Source: an uncultured Marvinbryantia sp. (GTDB taxonomy: Bacteria; Bacillota; Clostridia; Lachnospirales; Lachnospiraceae). From it: DNA of 64,000 nt. Numbering within the stretch: position 1 is the stretch's first letter; each line of letters opens with the position of its first letter. The notes below the pieces were generated by a model. The model saw only the letters and a program-made list of their open reading frames with translations, had not been told where the DNA came from and searched no databases. Below are positions 17,219 through 25,348 of the stretch, one piece after another. The position numbers and the translations under genes are program-made. The stretch spans positions 51,846 through 115,845 of the forward strand of contig CAKRRF010000004.1 in assembly GCA_934394985.1 (NCBI GenBank), in the 5' to 3' direction.

Positions 17219-18334
17219 TTATTTTACATATTTTTGTACGATATTCTGCATCTGTTCCCATTTGGCTTCCATGTCTGCGACCAGCTTAAACTGAGTGCGG
17301 GCACGGTCCAGATTATGGGTCGGATAATCGATCTTAAAATAGGTATCGCCGGAAAGATAGTCAGTCAGAAAACGCATGCCGCATTCATAAGTCATTACTT
17401 TGGCACCAAGAGGGAGGCATTCGATTTCTTTCTTCGTAAGAATGCCATCACAGCCTTCAATGAACCCTTTCGTATAAACGTCAAATAATGTCATATCACA
17501 GGAGATTTTGGAAAGATCTTTTTCGTCTTCAGCTCCGGTGCTGGCACCAAAACGAATGGAATCGCCAAAATCATTGATTGCCAGACCGGGCATAACAGTA
17601 TCCAGGTCAATGACACATAGTCCCTTTTTGGTTGCTTCGTCAATCAGTACGTTGTTGGATTTGGTGTCATTGTGAGTAACACGAAGCGGAAGTGTTCCGT
17701 CTTTCAGCAGATCTCCCAGCACACAGGCAACATCATAACGATCTTTTACAAACTGGATTTCTTCTGTAACTTCGGCGGCACGCTGACAGATATCTTTTTC
17801 TACGGCGCTTTCGAAAGCTGTAAAACGAAATTTGGTATCGTGAAAACCGGCGATGGTTTCGTGGAGACTGTCAGCAGGAAACTCATCCAGCATTTTCTGA
17901 AAATGACCAAAGGCAATAGCACTTTCATAAAAGTCTTCCGGTCCGCTGAGTTCTTCCAGAGCATAAGCATTTTCAATAAAGTGATATGCCCGCCAATATT
18001 CTCCATAGCTGTCAACAAAATAAGGTTCACCGGTTTTGGCATGCACAAAATCCAGAGTTTCCCGCTGAGGATCACCGCCCTGTTCCATGATCTGATTTTT
18101 CAGATAATCGGTGACATGGAGAATGTTTTCCATCAGAGCAACAGGATCTGTAAAAACGGTACGATTCATATGTTGAAGAGAGTAGCGGCAGATCTGTCCG
18201 TCCTGTTCGAATTCTATCATATAAGTATCATTAATATGACCATTTCCACATGGCTTGCATGCCAGAAAACATCCCGGGATGGAAAATCCCGAGATGGCTT
18301 CATTTCTTCCTTCTGTTAAGGTTTTTTGATTCAT
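17219..18334 (-). CDS. N-acetylhexosamine 1-kinase-like phosphotransferase (copy 2)
   Basis: A 371-residue aminoglycoside-phosphotransferase/choline-kinase-fold protein resembling NahK, which phosphorylates the anomeric C1 of GlcNAc or GalNAc. Catalytic motifs: THNDTKSNNVLID (Brenner-type HxDxxxxN, His221-Asp223) and VIDLDTVMPG (metal-binding Asp near 243-245). NahK-like N-terminal CGNGHINDTYMIEF and the QHMNRTVF block are present. It lies directly after a nucleotidyltransferase gene (stop and start adjacent) in an ABC sugar-import operon, and is paralogous over its full length to the protein at 19396-20511. Two kinases may handle different hexosamines or anomers. The exact sugar is an inference. 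Confidence 0.8.
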   Translation of the reverse strand: MNQKTLTEGRNEAISGFSIPGCFLACKPCGNGHINDTYMIEFEQDGQICRYSLQHMNRTVFTDPVALMENILHVTDYLKNQIMEQGGDPQRETLDFVHAKTGEPYFVDSYGEYWRAYHFIENAYALEELSGPEDFYESAIAFGHFQKMLDEFPADSLHETIAGFHDTKFRFTAFESAVEKDICQRAAEVTEEIQFVKDRYDVACVLGDLLKDGTLPLRVTHNDTKSNNVLIDEATKKGLCVIDLDTVMPGLAINDFGDSIRFGASTGAEDEKDLSKISCDMTLFDVYTKGFIEGCDGILTKKEIECLPLGAKVMTYECGMRFLTDYLSGDTYFKIDYPTHNLDRARTQFKLVADMEAKWEQMQNIVQKYVK

Positions 18335-19258
18335 TTACTGCTCCTCCCAGAGTTTTTGAGGATAAAGACCAGAATCTTTCAGGGACTGGATAGCTTTTAC
18401 CACAAATTCTTTATCTTCTTTATAGGTGACTCCGTACCATTTATCATCGGTTTTTAATACCTGGACGGAAGCTTTTCCTTCCTGAATTAGATCATCCACT
18501 GCAAATGGAAGGAAATATTCGCATTTGAGAGGATTTTTTTCCAGATTTTCTTTTAAGAATTCTGGGAACCCCTTTTTCAGTTCTGCCATCAGGCTCTTCT
18601 GAAAGCCCCACATATTCATAGATACAATGCTGCCGGCAGGTATTTCATTCCAGGTAGCACCGTCATCTTCGGTGTAAGCAGTGATAGCACCGCGTTTTTC
18701 GATATGAGTACGTTCGTGAATAGTCTGAAGTACACCATGCTCATCGGTCACACAGACACCTCTGGCTACATGACCGTTCTCTGTCAGTGTATTTTCCAGA
18801 ATGTATCCTACCATAGCATAACGGTAAGTGGAGTCGTCAGGATGAGTGGTCAGGTAATCATAGATCAGCTGATATGCCTTGCTTCCATAATAGTCATCTG
18901 CATTGATCACTGCAAATGGTCCGTCTACATATGGAAGAGCACAAAGGACTGCGTGAGCTGTACCAAACGGTTTGACACGGCCTTCCGGAACAGTAAATCC
19001 TTCCGGAAGTTCCAGATTCTGATATACATATTCCACTTCGACCAGCCTGGAAATACGATCACCAATGCGGGATTTGAAATCTGCTTCGATTTCTTTTTTA
19101 ATGATAAAAATGACCTTCTGAAATCCTGCACGTACTGCGTCATAAATGGAAAAGTCCATAATGATATGTCCCTGTTCATCGACAGGATCAATTTGTTTTA
19201 ATCCACCATAACGGCTGCCCATACCTGCGGCCATAATAATTAACGTAGGCTTGTTCAT
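18335..19258 (-). CDS. Sugar-phosphate nucleotidyltransferase
   Basis: A 307-residue nucleotidyltransferase with a Rossmann-like GT-A fold. The N-terminal LIIMAAGMGSRYGGLKQ at residues 5-21 is the nucleotide-binding signature. DADDYYGS-type metal-binding sequence (here INADDYYGS) and the closing DKWYGVTYKEDKEFV are present. Such enzymes make UDP- or other NDP-sugars from sugar 1-phosphates. Sitting between two NahK-like kinases, it probably uses their product, e.g. HexNAc-1-phosphate to UDP-HexNAc, making a two-step salvage route. It has its own promoter (19309-19337) and a terminator in front, so the last two genes of the cluster can be expressed independently. A hairpin TCGCAGG/CCTGCGA occupies its leader. 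Confidence 0.82.
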   Translation of the reverse strand: MNKPTLIIMAAGMGSRYGGLKQIDPVDEQGHIIMDFSIYDAVRAGFQKVIFIIKKEIEADFKSRIGDRISRLVEVEYVYQNLELPEGFTVPEGRVKPFGTAHAVLCALPYVDGPFAVINADDYYGSKAYQLIYDYLTTHPDDSTYRYAMVGYILENTLTENGHVARGVCVTDEHGVLQTIHERTHIEKRGAITAYTEDDGATWNEIPAGSIVSMNMWGFQKSLMAELKKGFPEFLKENLEKNPLKCEYFLPFAVDDLIQEGKASVQVLKTDDKWYGVTYKEDKEFVVKAIQSLKDSGLYPQKLWEEQ

Positions 19259-19308
19259 AATAATCTCCTTTACATATCGCAGGAATCATGCCTGCGAGAT
19301 TCTTTCTC

Positions 19309-19337
19309 ATTTTAACATTGTATTTGTTTTTTGTCCA
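19309..19337 (-). promoter_or_regulatory. Internal promoter for nucleotidyltransferase and kinase copy 2
   Basis: On the minus strand TGGACA (19332-19337), a 17-bp spacer and TAAAAT (19309-19314). A stem-loop TCGCAGG/CCTGCGA (19277-19297) lies in the resulting leader, just before the AAAGGAG ribosome site. Confidence 0.6.
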
Positions 19338-19345
19338 GAAAAGCC

Positions 19346-19385
19346 AAAAGTGAACCACAGCGTTATGGCCGGATGGTTCACTTTT
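19346..19385 (-). terminator. Terminator after kinase copy 1
   Basis: A perfect 12-bp stem AAAAGTGAACCA/TGGTTCACTTTT (19346-19357 with 19374-19385) followed by TTTTGGCTTTT on the minus strand. It divides the sugar cluster into two transcription units. Confidence 0.8.
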
Positions 19386-19395
19386 GTGCAGCTTA

Positions 19396-20511
19396 TTATT
19401 TCGTAATGTATTTTTGAACAATGGACTGCATCTGTTCCCATTTGCTCTCCATATCTGCCACCAGTTTGAACTGCGTGCGGGCACGATCCAGATTATGTTC
19501 CGGGCGATGAATTTTGAAGTAAGTATCACCGGAAAGATAATCAGTCAGAAAACGCATACCGCATTCATAGGTCATGACCTTGGCACCAAGAGGAAGTGCA
19601 AGGAGTTCATCATTTGTCAGACGTCCGCCACAGCCTTCCAGAAAGCCTCTGACGTACGCTTCAAATAATTCCATACTGCAGCTGACTTTGGAAAGATCGG
19701 TTTCATCTTCCGCAGCAGTACTGGCACCAAAGCGGATGGAATCGCCGAAATCATTGACAGAGAGACCAGGCATAACAGTGTCCAGATCGATGACGCACAG
19801 ACCTTTACCGGTTGCTTCGTCAATCAGTACATTATTGGATTTGGTATCGTTGTGTGTAACACGAAGAGGAAGCTTGCCCTGCGCCTGAAGATTTCCCAAA
19901 GAACAGGCCAGGTCAAAACGTTCTTTGACAAACTGGATTTCTTTCTGTACACCATTGGCACGACCACAGATATCTTCCGCTACTGCTTTTTCAAAAGTTC
20001 CAAAGCGAACGGCAGTATTATGAAAGGCCGGTATGGTTTCGTGCAGAGTGTCGGCCGGGAAATCAGCCAGCATTTGCTGAAATCTTCCAAAGGTCAGAGC
20101 ACTCTGGTAGAAATCTTCCGGATTTTTTACCTGATCCAGAGCGTAAACATGATCAATATAGTGATAGGCACGCCAGTATTCGCCAAAGCCGTCAACATAA
20201 AATGGTTTATGATCCGCTGTAAAAACAAAGTCCAGAGTTTCACGCTGTGGATTGCCGCCTGCTGACAGAATCTTTTCTTTCAGAAAACCAGTGACACGGA
20301 TGATATTTTCCATCAGGGCTTCCGGATTGGTAAAGATCGTTTTATTCATATGCTGCAAGATATAAGCGTGTTCTTCGCCGTCCTGCAGATAAGTCAGTAG
20401 GTAAGTGTCATTGATATGACCATTTCCATAAGGAACACAGTCTTTAAAAGAGCCTTTGATTGCAAAGCCGTGGCAGGCCTGGGGCAATCCGGCTGTAGTG
20501 TTGAGTGCCAT
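19396..20511 (-). CDS. N-acetylhexosamine 1-kinase-like phosphotransferase (copy 1)
   Basis: A 371-residue paralogue of the protein at 17219-18334, with the same motifs: YGNGHINDTYLLTY near the N-terminus, QHMNKTIF, THNDTKSNNVLID and VIDLDTVMPG with the catalytic Asp residues. The start is ATG 20511 behind AAAGGAG; a longer frame to 20562 would run over that site. It is the fourth gene of the ABC importer operon (binding protein, two permeases, kinase) and is followed by a strong terminator. The arrangement import-then-kinase supports phosphorylation of an incoming amino sugar or its disaccharide product. No glycoside phosphorylase gene accompanies it, unlike bifidobacterial lacto-N-biose clusters. 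Confidence 0.8.
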   Translation of the reverse strand: MALNTTAGLPQACHGFAIKGSFKDCVPYGNGHINDTYLLTYLQDGEEHAYILQHMNKTIFTNPEALMENIIRVTGFLKEKILSAGGNPQRETLDFVFTADHKPFYVDGFGEYWRAYHYIDHVYALDQVKNPEDFYQSALTFGRFQQMLADFPADTLHETIPAFHNTAVRFGTFEKAVAEDICGRANGVQKEIQFVKERFDLACSLGNLQAQGKLPLRVTHNDTKSNNVLIDEATGKGLCVIDLDTVMPGLSVNDFGDSIRFGASTAAEDETDLSKVSCSMELFEAYVRGFLEGCGGRLTNDELLALPLGAKVMTYECGMRFLTDYLSGDTYFKIHRPEHNLDRARTQFKLVADMESKWEQMQSIVQKYITK

Positions 20512-20545
20512 AATGGACTCCTTTCTGAATGTTAATAGAATCAGA

Positions 20546-21394
20546 TCAGCCTTTGACACCACCAGATGTCAATCCGCCAACCAGGTTTTTCTCGATGCCG
20601 ATGAACAGTATCACAACAGGAACAATAGCATACAGAGATGCTGCAAACAGATACTGCCATTCGATCATATTGTAACCATTGAAAATATTAATACCAACGG
20701 TCAGAGGTTTAAAGGTATCGGTAGAAATCAGAGTCAGCGCTACTGTATATTCATTCCAGGCATTGATAAATACGAAAATCAGTGCGGTGACAATACCAGG
20801 AGCAGCAACCGGAAGCAGAATCTTGATCAGAGCCTGTACGCGGTTACAGCCATCAATAGTAGCAGCCTGTTCCATTTCTGCAGAGATACTCATAAAAGTA
20901 CCACGCAGAAGCCAGATCGCAAATGCCTGATTAAATGCAGCATTGATAAAGATCAGGCCGATAATACTGTTGGTCAGATGAAGAGACATCATTACCTTGT
21001 AAATACCGATCAGAAGAACGACAGGGGCAAACATCTGAGAGACAATGACAAATCCCAGGAAAGCAGTCTGTCCTTTGAACTTCATTCTGGATAAAGCATA
21101 AGCAGCAGGAATACCGCAGATCATAGCCAGCAGTGTGGAACCGCCTGCAATGAGAATGGAATTTAACATATAGCTGCTCATAGGAGCTTTTGACCATACA
21201 TCGGTAAGGTTTGACCAGATCGCATTTATCGGAAAGACGGTACCGGAGGTGGAGAAGATCTCAGCACGACTCTTTAATGCGGTACAGATCGTTACAAAAT
21301 ATGGATAGAGTGTAATCAGGCAGATAATGATGACAACCAGATATAAAAATACCCGTGACAGTATCTTTTTTGAGGAACGATTTGTATTTTCCAT
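20546..21394 (-). CDS. Carbohydrate ABC transporter permease (MalG type)
   Basis: A 282-residue inner permease with six predicted helices. A cytoplasmic loop carries the EAA motif (EMEQAATIDGCNRVQALIKILLPVAAPGI), which docks on an ATPase. The short N-terminus and the extreme C-terminus VGGLTSGGVKG are hallmarks of the MalG/UgpE-type partner in CUT1 sugar importers. It lies one base after the MalF-type gene, so both are co-translated. No ATP-binding subunit is encoded in the cluster; a shared MsmK-like ATPase elsewhere is expected, as is usual in Firmicutes. Confidence 0.9.
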   Translation of the reverse strand: MENTNRSSKKILSRVFLYLVVIIICLITLYPYFVTICTALKSRAEIFSTSGTVFPINAIWSNLTDVWSKAPMSSYMLNSILIAGGSTLLAMICGIPAAYALSRMKFKGQTAFLGFVIVSQMFAPVVLLIGIYKVMMSLHLTNSIIGLIFINAAFNQAFAIWLLRGTFMSISAEMEQAATIDGCNRVQALIKILLPVAAPGIVTALIFVFINAWNEYTVALTLISTDTFKPLTVGINIFNGYNMIEWQYLFAASLYAIVPVVILFIGIEKNLVGGLTSGGVKG

Positions 21395-21395
21395 A

Positions 21396-22274
21396 TCAGT
21401 CGTCTCCTTTCTTTAATACAGATACCATATAGAGGCTTGCACAGATAAACAGGATCAGGAAACCGATCACAGAAACAGCAGCGGCATCACCCTGTTTGCC
21501 GTTATAGAATGCAAGCTTGTACAGGTAGGTAACCAGGGTATCCGTACGGTTTGCCGGGTCTCCCTTGGTAATTGTCCAGATAATCGGGAAAGAGTTGAAT
21601 ACATAAATAATATTCAGGACAGTACTTACTGTGAGGGAAGGACGAACCAGAGGAATGGTGATCTGGAACATCTTCTGCCAGTAGTTGGCACCATCTACAG
21701 TAGCTGCTTCGTAAAACCCTTCATCAATACTCTGCAGACCGGAAAGAACGGTAAAAGTAACAAATGGAATGGTTACAAAAATACCGCAGGCGATTTCCCA
21801 CGCAAAATAGGCACCGGCCGTAGGAGTCCAGTTGATGGCATGCTTAATGATTCCCAGTTTCATAAGGAGTGTATTCAGAGTACCATAGTCTGTATCAATA
21901 ATGAATTTCCAGATACTGGCCTGAACGATCAGTGTGGTAGCCCATGGAAAGACTACAACAGCACGGGCGATTTTACGACCCTTAAATTCATTGTTTAAAA
22001 TGATGGCGAGGATAAAGCCAAGCAGGGTCGATATTCCTACCACGGCAATCGTCCACACAACGGTATTTTTCAGAACCATGGAAAAGACCGGACTGTTTAG
22101 TACTTTATGGAAATTATCAAAACCGCAGAATCCCTTGATCAGACCAGCTTTACTGATCTTACTGAAGGACATGCGGAATACATATCCGATTGGGATAACG
22201 ATGAAAATCGCCATCAGAAGTACGCTGGGAAGAATCCAGATATATGGTTCTATGCTTTGAAATTTTTTCTTCAC
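21396..22274 (-). CDS. Carbohydrate ABC transporter permease (MalF type)
   Basis: A 292-residue permease with six predicted helices: PYIWILPSVLLMAIFIVIPI near the N-terminus, a periplasm-side loop, then the EAA loop GFYEAATVDGANYWQKMFQITIPLVRP. It pairs with the downstream MalG-type permease to form the channel of a CUT1 importer. The hairpin between the binding-protein gene and this gene (22310-22342) should lower permease transcript levels relative to the binding protein. Substrate is inferred from the adjacent NahK-like kinases (amino sugar or oligosaccharide containing one). Confidence 0.9.
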   Translation of the reverse strand: MKKKFQSIEPYIWILPSVLLMAIFIVIPIGYVFRMSFSKISKAGLIKGFCGFDNFHKVLNSPVFSMVLKNTVVWTIAVVGISTLLGFILAIILNNEFKGRKIARAVVVFPWATTLIVQASIWKFIIDTDYGTLNTLLMKLGIIKHAINWTPTAGAYFAWEIACGIFVTIPFVTFTVLSGLQSIDEGFYEAATVDGANYWQKMFQITIPLVRPSLTVSTVLNIIYVFNSFPIIWTITKGDPANRTDTLVTYLYKLAFYNGKQGDAAAVSVIGFLILFICASLYMVSVLKKGDD

Positions 22275-22309
22275 AGGAACACCTCGTTTCTATTGTTGTG
22301 AAAGCTTAA

Positions 22310-22342
22310 AAATGGACCGGACCTAAATAGCCCGGCCCATTT
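22310..22342 (-). terminator. Intercistronic attenuating hairpin
   Basis: AAATGG-A-CCGG (22310-22320) pairs with CCGG-C-CCATTT (22332-22342), one mismatch, followed on the minus strand by TTTTTAAG. Located between binding-protein and permease genes, it probably causes partial termination. Confidence 0.65.
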
Positions 22343-22368
22343 CCTGTAGTCGGAAATATGGTTCTGAC

Positions 22369-23595
22369 TTAACCTGCAATTTCTGCCTGAAGGTTATCTA
22401 ACTGTTCCTGAACGCTTTCACCAAGGAGTGCATTCTGTTCTGCGCTGATAACACCCTGTTTTACATCTGCCCATTCTGCTTTGGCTGTCGGATAGAACTT
22501 GCAGTTTCCAAGAATATCAATCCAGCTTGCCATATCAGGATCTGCTGCTGCGAGAGCTTCGCCGCCGGACTTGGTTGCTGGCAGGAATCCTTCCATAGCT
22601 ACCCATTCGGTGTAACGATCATCATCATAGAAGTAATCGAAGAAAGTGGAGATGGCTGCTGTTTCTTCATCAGTGTATTCATTATCGAAGCACATGAAAC
22701 GGTCCATAACACCTGCAGATACGGATTCACCGGTATTGCTTGGGATAGCAGCTACGCCGTAATTTACTTCGTTACCACCGTCAGCAATATAGGTTGGTAA
22801 GCTGTTAGGAGCGATAACCATAGCGATCTTGCCTGCTCCGAACATATCCTGCAGATCATAACGTGTGTCGTTTGCAGGATCACTGTTGGTGTAACCTTCA
22901 TTTACAAGGCTGATGGCATATTCGATTGCTTCTACGTTTTCAGGACTGTTCAGTGTCCAGTTGCCTTCATCGTCAACAAATCCGCCGCCATTATTCCATG
23001 TATAGTAAGCAAATGCAGCCTGACCTTCGTCAGTTGTCATATCGATACCCCATGGATAAATGCTCTCATCATATGCCTTAATGGCTTCGCATGCAGCAGT
23101 CAACTCGTCCCATGTAGTAGGAACTTCTACACCGGCAGCTTCCAGAATATCTTTGTTGTAATACAGTGCACGAGCAGAAGCGAGGTCTGGAATAGCCCAT
23201 ACGGTACCGTCTACTTCAGACTGCTCCAGGAATGCATCATACATTTTGCTGTATGTTTCTTCAGATACTACATCCTGAATCGGAAGTAACAGGTCATCAG
23301 CCTGATAATCTGCAAATACGTCGATATTCAGAACATCCGGAGCTTCGCCGTTGGCGATACGTGTATTTACAACTGTGTAAATATCATTCCAGGATACTAC
23401 TTCTACATTCAGATTGATGCCAGGATTGTCTGCATTAAAATCCTCTACGAATTTTGCCCACCAGTCTGCTGTATTCTGACCATACTGTGCAGCAATCACA
23501 TTTACATCTACTGCATCACCTTCTGCCATAACTCCCATAGATGCCATTGACAGAACCATTGCCATTGCTGCACCCGCAGTTAATACTTTTTTCAT
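22369..23595 (-). CDS. Sugar ABC transporter substrate-binding protein
   Basis: A 408-residue CUT1-type extracellular solute-binding protein. Binding-protein blocks include VWAIPDLASARALYYNKDILEAAGVEVPTTW (residues ~130-160, shown here in part), and MASWIDILGNCKFYP near the C-terminus. The N-terminal 25 residues are a classical Sec signal ending VMAEG, a signal-peptidase I site. Unusually for a Gram-positive binding protein, there is no lipobox Cys in the first 40 residues, so no lipid anchor is predicted. It is the first gene of the sugar operon behind a strong promoter with an overlapping inverted repeat. The highly acidic mature sequence suits an exported protein. Confidence 0.9.
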   Translation of the reverse strand: MKKVLTAGAAMAMVLSMASMGVMAEGDAVDVNVIAAQYGQNTADWWAKFVEDFNADNPGINLNVEVVSWNDIYTVVNTRIANGEAPDVLNIDVFADYQADDLLLPIQDVVSEETYSKMYDAFLEQSEVDGTVWAIPDLASARALYYNKDILEAAGVEVPTTWDELTAACEAIKAYDESIYPWGIDMTTDEGQAAFAYYTWNNGGGFVDDEGNWTLNSPENVEAIEYAISLVNEGYTNSDPANDTRYDLQDMFGAGKIAMVIAPNSLPTYIADGGNEVNYGVAAIPSNTGESVSAGVMDRFMCFDNEYTDEETAAISTFFDYFYDDDRYTEWVAMEGFLPATKSGGEALAAADPDMASWIDILGNCKFYPTAKAEWADVKQGVISAEQNALLGESVQEQLDNLQAEIAG

Positions 23596-23652
23596 TTTAA
23601 AGTCCTCCTTAAATAAATATATGCTATGAAATCACTGTTACGATCCGTGATC

Positions 23653-23695
23653 CATGTTGTAGTAAAAGTATACTATAACATGAAATAAAAGTCAA
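23653..23695 (-). promoter_or_regulatory. Strong promoter with inverted-repeat operator for sugar operon
   Basis: On the minus strand TTGACT (23690-23695), an exact 17-bp spacer and TATACT (23667-23672). An imperfect inverted repeat CATGTTgTAGTA-N6-TACTAtAACATG (23653-23682, one mismatch per arm) covers the -10 and start site, a good position for a LacI-type or other sugar-responsive repressor, none of which is encoded next to the operon. Confidence 0.7.
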
Positions 23696-23935
23696 ATGGT
23701 TTTATACATAATGCTGACTGAAAAAGCTGAAAACGAGAGTTCTTTCGTGCAAAAAGACAAGTTGGCAGGAAAGACAGACGGGATTCCGGATGCACTGAAA
23801 TATCTTGACGAAGAGGAAAATGGCAGTATACTTATTTTCGGGGACCTGCTTTATCCGAAGTCCGGAAATTCAGATGTATTCGGAATACATCTGAATAAAA
23901 CAGGCACATTTGAACTGGAGGAAGAATATGACTGA
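23696..23935 (+). CDS. Small hypothetical protein upstream of alaX
   Basis: A 79-residue frame (or 74 from the second ATG) that overlaps the AlaX start by 8 bases. The product is acidic and soluble, with no motif I recognise; its C-terminal part (GSILIFGDLLYPKSGNSDVF) looks like a folded beta segment. There is no ribosome site before either ATG, and the sugar-operon promoter abuts its 5' end. It could therefore be a remnant of a longer gene, or its start may be elsewhere. Kept because the codon use resembles the neighbours and the 4-base-type overlap with alaX suggests coupling. Function unknown. Confidence 0.35.
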   Translation: MVLYIMLTEKAENESSFVQKDKLAGKTDGIPDALKYLDEEENGSILIFGDLLYPKSGNSDVFGIHLNKTGTFELEEEYD

Positions 23936-25082
23936 AAAATTATTTTATGAAGATGCATACCAGAAAACATTTGAAGCAACCGTAACAGAATGTCGGGAGG
24001 GAAAAAAGGGATACGAGATTGTTCTGGATCGTACTGCTTTTTATCCGGAAGGAGGCGGGCAGCCGGGAGATACAGGTATTCTTCAGTGTGCTGATCAGAC
24101 AGTAGCAGTGACAGATACCCACGAAAAAGATGGGGAAATTCTTCATTTTTGTGGACAACCTCTGGAAATTGGAAGCAGAGTAACAGGAACCATAGACTGG
24201 GAGCGCAGATTTGATCTGATGCAGAATCATTCCGGTGAACATATTGTCAGTGGTTTGATCCATCAGAAATTTGGATATGATAATGTAGGATTTCATATGG
24301 GGAAGGACACGGTAACCATTGATTTTAACGGCGAGTTTTCTGTGGAAGATATGCAGGAATTTGAACGTGCGGCTAATGAAAGAGTCTGGGCCAATGAAAG
24401 GGTAAATGTTGCGTTCTATAACGAAGAAGAAGTAAAAGCGGTGGAATATCGCAGCAAAAAGGAGCTGCACGGTGTTGTAAGAATTGTAACATTTCCGGGT
24501 GCGGATGTATGCGCCTGCTGCGGAACGCATATATCATATACCGGAGAAATCGGACTGATTAAGCTGATTTCTCTGCAGAAATTTAAAGGCGGCGTAAGAA
24601 TGGAGATGCTTTCCGGAAGAAAGGCGATGGAATATGTGGCAGATATCTGCAGACAGAATCAACAGATATCAGTAGCATTATCGGCGAAGCCGATGGAAAC
24701 GGCAGAGGCAGTAGAACATCTGAAACAGGCTCAGATAGATCAGCAGTTCCAGGCGGTGGCACTGGAACAAAAGCTGTTCCGGAACATGGCAAAGCAGTAT
24801 GAGGGATGTGGAAGCGTGCTGCTCTTTGAGGAAGGACTGGCACCTGACAGTGTACGCAGACTGGCAGCTGATATTATGGAAACCTGTGAAGGGCGTTGTG
24901 TAGTCTGCTCCGGTGATGATGAATCCGGATACAAATATGCCATGGGAGAAAAAGACGGGGATTTAAGGGCATTGGTAAAAGAATTTAATGCTGCGTTAAA
25001 TGGCCGTGGAGGAGGAAAACCATTTTTTGTACAGGGAAGCGTCAGTGCTACAAGAAAAGAAATCGAAGAATTTTTGAAGTAA
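23928..25082 (+). CDS. Alanyl-tRNA editing protein AlaX (long form)
   Basis: A 384-residue free-standing editing protein that hydrolyses Ser- or Gly-tRNA(Ala). The N-terminal beta barrel resembles the second half of the AlaRS editing region (FYPEGGGQPGDTG). The zinc site is built from NHSGEHIVSG (HxxxH) and CACCGTH. A C-terminal DHHA1-like domain ends in GRGGGKPFFVQGSV, which makes this the long AlaX-L/AlaX-II type. The start is ATG 23928 behind GGAGGAAG; an upstream TTG extension would cover that site. A terminator follows, so it is probably mono- or bicistronic with the small upstream frame. Confidence 0.9.
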   Translation: MTEKLFYEDAYQKTFEATVTECREGKKGYEIVLDRTAFYPEGGGQPGDTGILQCADQTVAVTDTHEKDGEILHFCGQPLEIGSRVTGTIDWERRFDLMQNHSGEHIVSGLIHQKFGYDNVGFHMGKDTVTIDFNGEFSVEDMQEFERAANERVWANERVNVAFYNEEEVKAVEYRSKKELHGVVRIVTFPGADVCACCGTHISYTGEIGLIKLISLQKFKGGVRMEMLSGRKAMEYVADICRQNQQISVALSAKPMETAEAVEHLKQAQIDQQFQAVALEQKLFRNMAKQYEGCGSVLLFEEGLAPDSVRRLAADIMETCEGRCVVCSGDDESGYKYAMGEKDGDLRALVKEFNAALNGRGGGKPFFVQGSVSATRKEIEEFLK

Positions 25083-25089
25083 CACAGAT

Positions 25090-25125
25090 AAAAGGGGCGG
25101 TTGCAAAGCAACTGCTCCTTTTTGA
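25090..25125 (+). terminator. Intrinsic terminator after alaX
   Basis: A 14-bp stem of AAAGGGGCGGTTGC with GCAACTGCTCCTTT (two G-U pairs), AAA loop, then TTTTTG. Confidence 0.85.
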
Positions 25126-25145
25126 ATAGAAAATGCAATATAGTG

Positions 25146-25174
25146 TTGACAAATGAAGACATATTATATATAAT
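25146..25174 (+). promoter_or_regulatory. Consensus promoter for the Tad operon
   Basis: TTGACA (25146-25151), exact 17-bp spacer, TATAAT (25169-25174): a perfect vegetative promoter 175 bases before the first Tad gene. The long leader has no obvious terminator-like attenuator. Confidence 0.85.
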
Positions 25175-25348
25175 AACATCACTTACCAATTCTGATAAGT
25201 ATCCGTCATATCGACAACGAATTCATTCTTACAAAAGATAATAGAACATGAGCTTCTGACTCTGCTTAACGACACCTTATGCTTTCATGGGGGATGTCCG
25301 GAATATTACAGAATATTGGGGCATTCCTGAAAAGGAGGACAGAATATT

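Noticed and set aside
17672-18319. 215-codon plus-strand frame opposite kinase copy 2
   Set aside because: Antisense shadow. The same kind of frame appears opposite the paralogue at 19852-20265, as expected from shared codons.
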